From contig NVXU02000016.1 in assembly GCA_002734065.2 (NCBI GenBank), positions 25,999-89,998 of the forward strand: a DNA stretch of 64,000 nucleotides. The letters run 5' to 3'. Source of the stretch: Fluviicola sp. Lineage in GTDB: Bacteria > Bacteroidota > Bacteroidia > Flavobacteriales_D > Crocinitomicaceae. The position numbers were made by a program, and so were the translations under genes. Each line of letters opens with the position of its first letter. Position 1 is the stretch's first letter. The notes under the pieces are model-generated. The model was not told the origin of the DNA and made no database searches. It saw only the letters and a list, made by a program, of their open reading frames with translations. This document shows, piece by piece, positions 48,001 to 56,992 of this stretch.

Positions 48001-48795
48001 TACACAAGAGGTCCTCAAGTGATTAAAAGTGAAGATACCTTTTTGGTAAGTTATGTTATTTTCGACAAGAAGAAAGGAAAAGCAGAGGTTGATGTTGTGG
48101 AAGAAGCGGATGCTTTAATTAAAGCAAAAATTGCTTCTGGAGAGATCATTCAACCCGATGGAGTTACTTACCGTTTTACAGGTAACTACGAGAATCAAGT
48201 AAGAGCAACAAAACGATTAATGATTGTTGTTCCGATTTCATTGTTAGTGATTTTCTTGATTCTCTACTTTCAATTTAAATCAGTCGCAACAACAACCATG
48301 ATATTTTCAGGGTTAATTGTAGCATTTTCGGGCGGTTTCATAATGCTTTGGCTATACAGTCAACCTGGTTTTCTCGATTTTAGTGTGGGAGGAATCAACC
48401 TTAGGAATCTATTTCAAGTTCATACGGTGAATTTAAGTGTCGCCGTCTGGGTTGGATTTATCGCCCTCTTTGGGGTTGCAACAGATGATGGAGTTCTAAT
48501 GGGAACCTATCTAACGCAACTTTTTGAAAAAGAGAAGCCAGATACAATTGAGAAAGTAAAAGCAACTGTGTTATTAGCCGCTAACAAAAGAGTACGTCCA
48601 GCAGTTTTAACAACCGCAACGACCATAATAGCACTGATACCCGTTCTGACATCACAAGGAAAAGGTTCTGACATCATGGGACCAATGGCTATTCCATTAT
48701 TTGGAGGAATGCTGATTGAAGTGTTGACAATGTTTATTATGCCAGTACTGTACTGCATGTGGCAAGAAGGAAAAGTAAAACGTTTAAACAAATAG
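45001..48795 (+). CDS. CusA/CzcA family heavy metal efflux RND transporter
   Basis: Proton-driven inner membrane pump exporting metal across the envelope in a CusCBA-like complex. The family opening ([27 protein letters not shown] in part) and TM4 [13 protein letters not shown], with the charged Asp and Glu of the proton relay, are clear. The C-terminal helices carry [15 protein letters not shown]. At 1264 residues it is about 200 longer than E. coli CusA. The extra sequence lies around residues 530-700 in the middle of the protein and includes hydrophobic segments. Cu+/Ag+ is the likely substrate from context. Confidence 0.93.
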   Translation: [1264 protein letters not shown]

Positions 48796-48799
48796 TAAG

Positions 48800-50041
48800 A
48801 TGAAAAAAAGATTTAAACACCTACTAATTATTGTGATATTTTGCGCTAGTAACATTCACGCTCAAACAAAACTCAATGATTATTTAAAAATAGCTGCAGA
48901 AAATAACCCTGGAATAAGATCATTATTCTTGGATTACAATGCAGCACTTGAGAAAATACCGCAAGTAGGTACTTTACCGAACTTGAATGTATCTTTTGGT
49001 TACTTTATTCAACCAATCGAGACAAGAGTGGGGCCTCAACGAGCAAAAATTGGCGTCAGTCAAATGTTTCCATGGTTTGGAACCTTGGACGCACAAGAAG
49101 ATGTTCTCGTAGAAGCAGCAAAAGCAAAATACGAACGCTTTGAGGATGCAAAATCGAAACTATTCTTCGATGTGAAGTCAGTGTATTTCAATTATTACTT
49201 TATCAAAAAAGGAATAGAAATCACCAAGGAGAATCTCGAAATTCTGAGCACTTTTAAACAACTCGCAATAATTAAAATTGAGACTGGAAAAGTAAGCGTA
49301 GTAGATGAACTCCGTGTAGAATTGGAAATCAATGAGCTGGACAACAATTTAATGTTCCTAGAGGATAGTAAATGGACACTTGAAATCGAATTCAATCGAT
49401 TATTGAATGATTCTACAACGTTTGAGATAATTACACCTGATATTCTTTGGAGTGATGATTTGGAAATGCAGAAGCAAGCTTTGCTCGATTCTATAACCAA
49501 TCAGAATCATATAATCAAAGAATTAGAACATCGAATGTTATCCTGGCAGAATCAAGAAAAGGTAGGACACAAAGTAGGGCTTCCTTCCTTCATGGTTGGC
49601 TTGGATTACGCATTCATTGGCAAAAGTGAAAATGCTAGTTTAGGCAAAATCAATGGTCGAGATGCAATTATGCCGATGATAGGAATTTCTATTCCGCTAT
49701 ATCGAAAGAAATACAAAGGAATAATCAATGAGGCGCTCTATAAGATAGAATCTATTGAGAATAAGAAAGTTGATAAGCAAAATCAATTGACTATTCTTTT
49801 CGAACGTTCTTACAGAGATTATTCTGATGCCAAACGAAGAATTGACTTGTACGAAAAACAGTTAAACATTGCAGAGCAATCATTAAACATTCTAATTGTT
49901 TCTTATTCTGCAGATGGCAAAAATTTTGAAGAAGTATTGAGAATGGAAAGAAAAGTATTGAAATATGCTTTAGAATTAGATAAAGCAAGAGCAGATAAAA
50001 ACGTAGCAGCTGCTTTTATTAACTATTTAACAGGCAACTAA
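48800..50041 (+). CDS. TolC family outer membrane factor (CusC/CzcC-like)
   Basis: A 413-residue outer membrane efflux protein. The signal peptide ends at SNIHAQ, and the body is long coiled-coil helices with two TolC repeats (for example AAENNPGIRSLFLDYNAAL and EKQLNIAEQSLNILIVSYSADGKNFEEVL, landmarks only). It starts 4 bases after the pump gene and ends 14 bases before the adaptor gene, giving a complete tripartite set. Confidence 0.9.
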   Translation: MKKRFKHLLIIVIFCASNIHAQTKLNDYLKIAAENNPGIRSLFLDYNAALEKIPQVGTLPNLNVSFGYFIQPIETRVGPQRAKIGVSQMFPWFGTLDAQEDVLVEAAKAKYERFEDAKSKLFFDVKSVYFNYYFIKKGIEITKENLEILSTFKQLAIIKIETGKVSVVDELRVELEINELDNNLMFLEDSKWTLEIEFNRLLNDSTTFEIITPDILWSDDLEMQKQALLDSITNQNHIIKELEHRMLSWQNQEKVGHKVGLPSFMVGLDYAFIGKSENASLGKINGRDAIMPMIGISIPLYRKKYKGIINEALYKIESIENKKVDKQNQLTILFERSYRDYSDAKRRIDLYEKQLNIAEQSLNILIVSYSADGKNFEEVLRMERKVLKYALELDKARADKNVAAAFINYLTGN

Positions 50042-50055
50042 AAAAAATTAACAAG

Positions 50056-51852
50056 ATGAAAAAAATAATCAATAATAAATGGGTTTTAATTGTAGCTGTT
50101 TTGCTCGTTGGAATATTCATTGGGACTAAAATGGGGTCTTCGAGTCCTGTAACGGAAGAAGAAACAACTGAAGAAGTAAAAAATCAAATCTGGACTTGCT
50201 CCATGCATCCTCAAATTCAGGAAAAAGGTCCTGGACAATGTCCTCTGTGTGGTATGGATTTAATTCCTATGGACAATGACTTAAATGCTGAGGGGATGCC
50301 TGACGAAGTTCCTATGTCTGATGCCGCTATGAAATTGGCAGATATTCAGACCTATAAAGTTAAGTTAGAAAAACCTGAAAAGGAAATCCGTTTGTTGGGT
50401 AGAGTAAAGCCAGATGAGCGATTAATGTATTCTCAGACAGTTCATTTTCCGGGAAGAGTAGAAAGACTTTACATCAATTTTACAGGGGAGAAAGTTTACA
50501 AAGGTCAGAAATTGGCAACCGTTTATTCTACCGAATTAGTAACGGCTCAAAAAGAATTGTTTGAAGTACTAAAAACCGAAGAAACAGCTCCGTACTTGGT
50601 GGAAGCAGCAAGAAACAAGCTAAAGCAATGGAAATTCTCTGACAAGCAAATCGCAGCAATTGAAAAATCGGGAAAAGTGCAAACGGATATCGATATTTTT
50701 TCCGATTATTCGGGATATGTCATGATGAGAATGGTTTCTCGCGGAGACCACTTCAAAGAAGGAGACGTTTTGTTTGAAATCACTGATCTTAGCAAAGTTT
50801 GGGTCTTGTTTGAGGCTTACGAGAACGACTTGCCTTGGATACGCTTGGGAGACGACCTCGAGATTGAATTGAAATCGGTCCCTGGAGTGCTATTTAAAGG
50901 GAAAGTTAAATTTATTGATCCTTTTCTTGATCCTAAAACGCGGGTTGCTTATGTTCGAGTAGAATTACCAAACAGAAAAGGCAACTTGAAACCGGACATG
51001 TTTGCGAATGGTATCATTACTTCAAAACTACCTATTCAGGAGGATGTCATTTTAGTACCGAAATCATCTGTGCTTTGGACAGGAAAACGAGCTGTTGTTT
51101 ATGTTAAGGTTCCAGATAGAGAGCACAATACCTTTATTTACCGAGAAATTATTCTGGGAGAAGATGCTGGAGATTTTTACATTGTAAAAACAGGTTTAGA
51201 AGACGGTGAAATTATTGCATCTAACGGAGTATTTAAAATTGATGCCTCTGCACAACTCGCAGGAAAAAAGAGCATGATGAACCCAACAGGCGGTAAATCT
51301 TCTACTGGAGGTCACGCCGGAATGGATATGGGTGGAGATAAATCTGATTCTGGTGACAAAAAAATGGAGCCAATGGTAATGATTGACAAAAAGAAGGTTC
51401 CTACAAAGTTTAAAACCCAATTAGGAAAGGTTGTCGACAGCTATCTTACTCTAAAAGATAAACTGGCAAACGATGACTCAAATATAAAGTCAGCGGTTAA
51501 GTCAATTAAAAATAGCTTAAAAGGAGTTGACATGAGCCTAGTTTTAGGCGATGCTCACAATGCTTGGATGAAAGCTCTCAAATCAATGAATAAAGATTTG
51601 AAATTATTGGACAAGTCAGTAAGCATCGATGAACAAAGAGCCACCTTTTTAAAATTGAGTAAATCACTTTCTGATGTTGCTAAACAGTTAGGAATCAAGA
51701 TGAGTGGAAACAAAACTGTTTATCTTGAATTTTGCCCAATGGCTGATAACAACAACGGTGGTTATTGGTTAAGTACAGAAAAACTCATTAAGAACCCTTA
51801 TTTTGGTAAAAAAATGTCGAAATGCGGGTCGATAAAAGGAGAAATAAAATGA
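50056..51852 (+). CDS. CusB-like RND adaptor with HMBD and DUF3347 domains
   Basis: Periplasmic membrane-fusion protein linking pump and outer membrane channel. After an N-terminal anchor helix it has a heavy-metal-binding domain (about 46-73: CSMHPQIQEKGPGQCPLCGM). The adaptor core follows (barrel-sandwich hybrid and beta-barrel: VYKGQKLATVYSTELVTAQ, FSDYSGYVMMRMVSRGDHF). A His/Met-rich linker (GGHAGMDMGGDK) leads to a C-terminal DUF3347 domain (about 455-598; CPMADNNNGGYW..SKCGSIKG). The HMBD-core-DUF3347 order suggests metal loading at both ends. Confidence 0.93.
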   Translation: MKKIINNKWVLIVAVLLVGIFIGTKMGSSSPVTEEETTEEVKNQIWTCSMHPQIQEKGPGQCPLCGMDLIPMDNDLNAEGMPDEVPMSDAAMKLADIQTYKVKLEKPEKEIRLLGRVKPDERLMYSQTVHFPGRVERLYINFTGEKVYKGQKLATVYSTELVTAQKELFEVLKTEETAPYLVEAARNKLKQWKFSDKQIAAIEKSGKVQTDIDIFSDYSGYVMMRMVSRGDHFKEGDVLFEITDLSKVWVLFEAYENDLPWIRLGDDLEIELKSVPGVLFKGKVKFIDPFLDPKTRVAYVRVELPNRKGNLKPDMFANGIITSKLPIQEDVILVPKSSVLWTGKRAVVYVKVPDREHNTFIYREIILGEDAGDFYIVKTGLEDGEIIASNGVFKIDASAQLAGKKSMMNPTGGKSSTGGHAGMDMGGDKSDSGDKKMEPMVMIDKKKVPTKFKTQLGKVVDSYLTLKDKLANDDSNIKSAVKSIKNSLKGVDMSLVLGDAHNAWMKALKSMNKDLKLLDKSVSIDEQRATFLKLSKSLSDVAKQLGIKMSGNKTVYLEFCPMADNNNGGYWLSTEKLIKNPYFGKKMSKCGSIKGEIK

Positions 51853-52436
51853 TGAAAATTAAAGCAATATTTTCGTGTATTATAGTGCTGTTTGTAACTA
51901 GCATTACATTTGCTCAGCATAATCATGGTGCCGGGGGTCAAGGACAAGGAGCAACAATGGAAGAGCTATTGCCTCCGCATGGAGGGCAACTTGAAGATCT
52001 TGGGAAGTACAAAATAGAATTGGTTACAAACCTTTATCAGAAAAAAAATCAATTGACGTTTTTTCTGTTTAAGGGAGAGTTGAAACCTGTTTCTACCGAA
52101 GGAATTGTAGGAGTAATCAGTCTGCTTTATGCAAATGGCACTGTGTTCAAAGACACACTAGACAAGGTTGGAACAGAATTCTTTGTGGGTTCTATTAATA
52201 GCACCGAGTCTTTTATGCTTACAGTTGAATTCACCATCAAAAAGAAGGTAATTACAACCTTCTATACCCATGAAGGTATTGGAAAAATCAGTGTTTATAC
52301 ATGTTCAATGCACCCAGAGATAGAAAGCGGTTCGCCTGGTGATTGCCCTAAATGTGGAATGGAACTTATTCCCATGGATAAACCTGAAGAAAAGCAAGAA
52401 GAATCTCATGGGCAAGGTCATAATCACAACCATTAA
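51849..52436 (+). CDS. Secreted HMBD protein with His-rich ends
   Basis: A 195-residue exported protein with signal peptide ending near TSITFAQ. It starts within the adaptor's stop (ATGA overlap). A His/Gly segment (HNHGAGGQGQGAT) follows, then a beta-rich middle (PPHGGQLEDLGKYKIELV; FLFKGELKPV) and a C-terminal HMBD (CSMHPEIESGSPGDCPKCGM), ending in GQGHNHNH. Similar proteins occur in Bacteroidota copper clusters. It is probably a periplasmic metal carrier or buffer. Confidence 0.8.
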   Translation: MMKIKAIFSCIIVLFVTSITFAQHNHGAGGQGQGATMEELLPPHGGQLEDLGKYKIELVTNLYQKKNQLTFFLFKGELKPVSTEGIVGVISLLYANGTVFKDTLDKVGTEFFVGSINSTESFMLTVEFTIKKKVITTFYTHEGIGKISVYTCSMHPEIESGSPGDCPKCGMELIPMDKPEEKQEESHGQGHNHNH

Positions 52437-52450
52437 TTAAAAAAAACGTT

Positions 52451-52999
52451 ATGAAAAGTTTAATCGTACTATTTTCAATACTCTGGGGAACATTCTGCAG
52501 CGCTCAAATGAAAGGTGACAACATTTTTCTAACAGAAAACGGAAAAGTGGTTATTAACGGAGAATTGGCTGACACTTCTATCCGTTTGGTTACTCAAAAC
52601 CTATACGCATTGCTTAATTATGATGATGCTCAATTTGAACTGAAGTTAGATGTATCAACACTTTATTCTGGAAATGCTAAAATTGATTCTATTTTCAGAA
52701 CAAAAGAGGATGAAATTATTAGCCTCAAAGGTAAATTAGACATTGACTTCATCAACATAGAGGGTCATCCTCCAATGGATTTTGTCGTAGATGGATTACT
52801 TTCAAGTTCAAATAAATTAATCAACGGGAAAGGTCGTTTAGAGCATCTCTTTGATCAAGGATCATACTCTTGTATTCTTACATTGAGTTTTATTTTAGAC
52901 AAAAGTGATTTAGGTTTTGATTTTGCTGGAATTGACTTAGACGATAAAATCAACATAGAAGTTATACAAATTGTAATGAACAAATTAGAAGACTTCTAA
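52451..52999 (+). CDS. YceI-like exported protein
   Basis: A 182-residue protein with a signal peptide (GTFCSAQ). The sequence follows a lipocalin-like YceI pattern: IFRTKEDEIISLKGKLDIDFINI, GHPPMDFVVDGLL, INGKGRLEHLFDQGSYSCILTLSFILDKSDLGFDF (landmarks). It is weaker than standard YceI and may be a distant member. Position inside the operon suggests a role in periplasmic metal handling, but the binding residues cannot be named. Confidence 0.55.
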   Translation: MKSLIVLFSILWGTFCSAQMKGDNIFLTENGKVVINGELADTSIRLVTQNLYALLNYDDAQFELKLDVSTLYSGNAKIDSIFRTKEDEIISLKGKLDIDFINIEGHPPMDFVVDGLLSSSNKLINGKGRLEHLFDQGSYSCILTLSFILDKSDLGFDFAGIDLDDKINIEVIQIVMNKLEDF

Positions 53000-53073
53000 A
53001 GAATTAAAAAAGAATGAAAGTAGAATGCAAGAGAACATTCTCAATTAAATAGTAAACAAATAAAAACAAATAA

Positions 53074-53361
53074 ATGATGAAAAAACAATTTTTAAACATC
53101 GTTGGAGCAATCGCAATTGGATCGTTCCTATTAGTAAGCTGTTCTGATGCAACTGACGCAGTTGAAGGAGCAGCAGGAGATGCTGTTGAGCAAATCGACG
53201 AAGAAGTAGCTGACCATGCAGATATGGCAGATGGTCACGGACATGAGCACGCAGCAATGTACAACTGCCCAATGAATTGTGAGGATGGAAAAACGTATGA
53301 CGAGCCTGGAACTTGTCCTGTTTGCGACATGGATTTAGTTGAAATGGAGCACGCTCACTAA
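53074..53361 (+). CDS. HMBD lipoprotein
   Basis: A 95-residue lipoprotein (lipobox SFLLVSC) with an acidic linker and one heavy-metal-binding domain of a variant form, CPMNCEDGKTYDEPGTCPVC, followed by DMDLVEMEHAH. The same variant ([20 protein letters not shown]) is the second HMBD of the P-type ATPase in this cluster, so the two modules probably share origin or partners. A 74-base spacer upstream holds no clear terminator. Confidence 0.8.
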   Translation: MMKKQFLNIVGAIAIGSFLLVSCSDATDAVEGAAGDAVEQIDEEVADHADMADGHGHEHAAMYNCPMNCEDGKTYDEPGTCPVCDMDLVEMEHAH

Positions 53362-53427
53362 AAAATAACGCGGGAGTGAAGAACTCATTTCCGCTAATTT
53401 ATCTTATATTTATTTAAAAAAATAATC

Positions 53428-53871
53428 ATGAAAACAATCACATTAATAATAAGTATTGCAATAGCAAGTTTTTCTGTTACAACAAGTTATGCGCAAGACA
53501 AAGGAGCAACAACAGAAAAAGCAAGTTATAAATTAGCATCTTTTGGTGTTAGAGGTAACTGTGGTATGTGCAAAGCAACTATCGAGAAAGCAGCAAATGC
53601 TGTGGACGGAGTAAGAAGTGCAGTATGGAACAAAGACGCGAAACAAGTAATCGTTAGTTATGACCCAGCAAAAACTTCTTTGGATAAAATTCATGCAGCA
53701 ATTGCAAATTCTGGTTACGATACAGAAAAAGTAACAGCAAGCAAAAAAGCATACAATGGTCTTGCAGGATGTTGCCAATACGATCGTAAGCAAAAAATGA
53801 ATCAAAAATTAAAGAAAGAAAGTGGCGGACACGATCACGGTGGACATGACCATAGCGGACATCAACATTAA
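53428..53871 (+). CDS. Secreted HMA-domain (CopZ-like) metal-binding protein
   Basis: A 147-residue exported protein: signal peptide (TTSYAQ), then an HMA fold (about 30-100) with FGVRGNCGMCKATIEKAANAV as CxxC loop (the motif is GNCGMC), a GLAGCCQY cysteine pair, and a His-rich tail (GGHDHGGHDHSGHQH). It resembles a periplasmic copper chaperone made by adding a signal peptide to a CopZ-like domain. The His tail suggests storage or divalent binding. Confidence 0.88.
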   Translation: MKTITLIISIAIASFSVTTSYAQDKGATTEKASYKLASFGVRGNCGMCKATIEKAANAVDGVRSAVWNKDAKQVIVSYDPAKTSLDKIHAAIANSGYDTEKVTASKKAYNGLAGCCQYDRKQKMNQKLKKESGGHDHGGHDHSGHQH

Positions 53872-53898
53872 TAGTTTAAGAATTTAATAATAACAAAC

Positions 53899-54522
53899 AT
53901 GAAAAAATTATTTTTAACATTAACAGTTGCAGGATTGGTTTTAACATCTTGTGGTTCAGACAATACTTCTGAAGAAGGAGCAGCAAAAGAAGAAGCACAC
54001 CAAGAAGCAGATGGACATGAGCACAATCATGGAGATCATGATCACGGTTCATCAGAAGCAGCAGATAGAAACATCGAAGCTGGAGCAGAAAGCAACATGG
54101 CAGACCCAATCATTGATGCTTATTTAGAAATCAAGGACGGTTTAACCAAAGATGACAAAGACGCAACTGCAAAAGGTGCTGAATCTTTGCTCGCTGCATT
54201 TGAAGCGTTTGACATGACTCAACTTTCTGGTGAACAGCACACAGAATACATGGATATCATGGAGAATTCTAAAGAGCAAGCTGAACATATCGTAAAGAGT
54301 CCAATCGATCACCAAAGAGAGCATTTCGAAGCACTCAGTGTTGACATGAATGATATGATTACTCTAATCGGAACTTCAAAAGCATTGTACCAAGATTTTT
54401 GCCCTATGGTAAATGGCGGTAGAGGTGCTACTTGGCTCAGTGAATCAGAAGCGATTGAGAACCCATACATGGGAGCTAAAATGCTTGATTGCGGTGAGAT
54501 TCAAAATAAAATCAATCTATAA
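53899..54522 (+). CDS. DUF3347 lipoprotein
   Basis: A 207-residue lipoprotein (lipobox LVLTSC) with a His-rich segment (HEHNHGDHDHG). A DUF3347 domain (about 60-205) follows, with DPIIDAYLEIKDGLTKDDKD, HFEALSVDMNDMI and CPMVNGGRGATWLSES..NPYMGAKMLDCGEI. This is the same fold as the adaptor's C-terminal domain, as a free module. It overlaps the next start codon by one base. Likely role: outer-leaflet or periplasmic copper buffer. Confidence 0.88.
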   Translation: MKKLFLTLTVAGLVLTSCGSDNTSEEGAAKEEAHQEADGHEHNHGDHDHGSSEAADRNIEAGAESNMADPIIDAYLEIKDGLTKDDKDATAKGAESLLAAFEAFDMTQLSGEQHTEYMDIMENSKEQAEHIVKSPIDHQREHFEALSVDMNDMITLIGTSKALYQDFCPMVNGGRGATWLSESEAIENPYMGAKMLDCGEIQNKINL

Positions 54523-54977
54523 TGAAAAAAATACTAAAAAGAACATTTTTAGTACTTCTAATTGCGTTTGTGGGGATACAGTTTATCCCCACAACACGTA
54601 ATATTAGTGATGTGGTACTCGATTCTGACTTCATCAAAGCACACAATGCACCAGAGAACTTAGCAACACTTTTGCAAACTTCGTGTTACGATTGTCACAG
54701 TGATAATACCAACTATCCTTGGTACAATAAAATACAACCTGTCGCATGGATGCTAGAAGAACATGTAGAAGAAGGAAAAGAGGAACTAAATTTCAGCACT
54801 TTCGGGGATTTATCTTCTAGAAAGCAAAAAAGTAAACTAAAATCTATTATTGGTCATATCAATAATGGAGAAATGCCATTATCATCTTATACATTGATTC
54901 ATTCTGATGCTATTTTATCAGAAAGTGAAAAAAGTGAATTAGATACTTGGCTCAACAATTTAAGAGACAACCTTTAA
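54522..54977 (+). CDS. Heme-binding domain (Haem_bd) protein
   Basis: A 151-residue protein with an N-terminal hydrophobic anchor (FLVLLIAFVGIQFIP) and a CYDCHSDNTNYPWYN motif, a c-type heme attachment site (CxxCH) of the Haem_bd family. Conserved NKIQPVAWMLEEHVEEGK and HINNGEMPLSSY follow. It may pass electrons in the periplasm, possibly to or from the multicopper oxidase, which is inference. Tight spacing on both sides puts it within the operon. Confidence 0.85.
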   Translation: MKKILKRTFLVLLIAFVGIQFIPTTRNISDVVLDSDFIKAHNAPENLATLLQTSCYDCHSDNTNYPWYNKIQPVAWMLEEHVEEGKEELNFSTFGDLSSRKQKSKLKSIIGHINNGEMPLSSYTLIHSDAILSESEKSELDTWLNNLRDNL

Positions 54978-54989
54978 ACAAAATAAATT

Positions 54990-56990
54990 ATGAAAACAGG
55001 AATTACAATCTTATTATTTTTTATAGGGCAACTAGCAATAGCGCAGAATGCACCCTGTTACTTTGATGAATACACAAATAACAACAGTATTAAAGCGACT
55101 GAGCAAATCATCCAAGATGGTGTTGAGCAACTTCAAGTTTCTACAAAAAATAATGACAGTATTAAAGTTATTCCTGTGGTTGTACACGTTCTCCATACAG
55201 GTGGTTCAGAAAACATTTCATTGGCACAAATTCAGAGTCAAATTGACATAATGAATGAGGATTATGGAAGAATTCTTGGCAGCAATGGATATGGAAATGG
55301 TGTTGACACACGAGTTCGATTTTGCCTTGCGAAGATAGACCCCAATGGTAATTGTACTGATGGGGTTGTTAGAATTTTCACATCCTTAGCTGATCATAAA
55401 ACTTATGAGAGAGCAATGCTCAAGCAGCTCAGTTTTTGGGACAATACGATGTATATGAATATTTACATCGTAAAGTCAATTACAGGTGGTGTTTTAGGTT
55501 ATTCTTCGTTCCCAGGTGGACCTCCAGACGAAGATGGAATGGTAATGAGACACAATGTTTTTGGCAACATTGGAACGGCATCTTCTAGCCTAGGAAGAAC
55601 AGCCGCACATGAAATTGGTCACTGGTTCGGATTGTATCATACTTTTAATAATGGTTGTGGAACGGATTTATGTACAGATGGAGATTACGTTTGCGATACT
55701 CCTCCGCAAGATGCTCCAAGCTTTAATTGTGCAGTTATCAACAGTTGCTCCAATGATTCTCCGGATGTTGACGACCAAAAAGAAAACTACATGAGTTACA
55801 CCAATGACGCATGTAAAAACATGTTCACCAATGGTCAAAAATTAAGAATACAAAGTACATTAGACAACATTAGAACGAACATTTGGAGTCAGACAAATTT
55901 ACTTGCAACGGGCTGTGACTCTTTATACACGGCACCTGCAGTATGTGCTGTGATTGCTAACTTTGTTACATTAACACCAACAGTTTGCATCGGGAACACG
56001 ATTGATTTCATGGACATCTCACTAAATAACGCAACATCTTGGCAATGGACATTCAATGGTGGAACTCCAAATAATTCTAACGTTCAAAATCCATCAATTG
56101 TGTACAATACAGTAGGAAATTACCCTGTAAAGTTGCTCGTATCTGATGGAGTAACAACTGACAGCGTTACGTTTAACTTATACATAGATGTCACAACTCC
56201 CGGAATTGGAGCTGCCCTCCCCTTTGCTGAGAATTTTGATTCAGGAATTTTCCCTCCTAATAACCTCACACTAAATAATCCAGATGGTGGTGTAACATGG
56301 GAGTTAGACTCTGCAGCTTATGTTTCTCCTAATTATTCTGCAAGAATTGATAACCTCATCAACACAAATTACGGTTCTGCTGACGAAATTGTTCTCCCTT
56401 ATCTTGATTTCACAACCTACGGAAATAACCTATACATGGCTTTTGATTGGGCTTATGCACGTTCCGACGCTTCTTTTTCCGATGAGTTAATCGTATTACT
56501 TTCGACAGACTGTGGGGTGAATTATAATCAAGTATTTTATGGCTCAGGAAATGGTTTAGTATCTGGTCCTACCCAAACAACCCCATTCATTCCTGATTCT
56601 TCACAGTGGAAGAGAGCTAATTTTTCTTTGTATGCATACCGTTTAGAACAATACGTTCAAATTAAAATAGTCAATGTTACCGATGGTGGAAACAGACTTT
56701 ATATCGATAACATAAACATCGGTGAATTCAATGCTTCTCTTTCTGAAAAAGAGAATAATTTATTCACAGTTTACCCGAATCCTGCAACTAACTTGATTAA
56801 TGTTTCATTTAAAGACCAAAGCAATAAAGTAGTCAGATTGTACAACACAACTGGTCAGGTTCTTCAAACAGTTTACGTTAAAAACGAAGCAGAGTCAATC
56901 ATTGATGTAACAGAGTTTTCACAAGGAATTTTTTACATTGAAGTTGAACAAAATGGAACAGTTAGAACTGAGAAGGTGATTATTAACTAA
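54990..56990 (+). CDS. M43 (pappalysin-like) zinc protease with PKD and T9SS sorting domains
   Basis: A 666-residue secreted protease. Domain order: signal peptide (LAIAQ), pro-region, M43 catalytic domain (about 50-300; zinc site AAHEIGHWFGLYH, Met-turn ENYMSYTNDAC), PKD domain (about 325-400; WQWTFNGGTPNNSNVQNPS), a beta-sandwich (about 410-575) and a T9SS type A tail (about 595-666; FTVYPNPATNLINVSF). It lies 12 bases after the heme protein gene and 2 bases before the AraC gene, so it belongs to the copper transcript. Such a protease is unexpected there. Confidence 0.88.
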   Translation: MKTGITILLFFIGQLAIAQNAPCYFDEYTNNNSIKATEQIIQDGVEQLQVSTKNNDSIKVIPVVVHVLHTGGSENISLAQIQSQIDIMNEDYGRILGSNGYGNGVDTRVRFCLAKIDPNGNCTDGVVRIFTSLADHKTYERAMLKQLSFWDNTMYMNIYIVKSITGGVLGYSSFPGGPPDEDGMVMRHNVFGNIGTASSSLGRTAAHEIGHWFGLYHTFNNGCGTDLCTDGDYVCDTPPQDAPSFNCAVINSCSNDSPDVDDQKENYMSYTNDACKNMFTNGQKLRIQSTLDNIRTNIWSQTNLLATGCDSLYTAPAVCAVIANFVTLTPTVCIGNTIDFMDISLNNATSWQWTFNGGTPNNSNVQNPSIVYNTVGNYPVKLLVSDGVTTDSVTFNLYIDVTTPGIGAALPFAENFDSGIFPPNNLTLNNPDGGVTWELDSAAYVSPNYSARIDNLINTNYGSADEIVLPYLDFTTYGNNLYMAFDWAYARSDASFSDELIVLLSTDCGVNYNQVFYGSGNGLVSGPTQTTPFIPDSSQWKRANFSLYAYRLEQYVQIKIVNVTDGGNRLYIDNINIGEFNASLSEKENNLFTVYPNPATNLINVSFKDQSNKVVRLYNTTGQVLQTVYVKNEAESIIDVTEFSQGIFYIEVEQNGTVRTEKVIIN

Positions 56991-56992
56991 AA

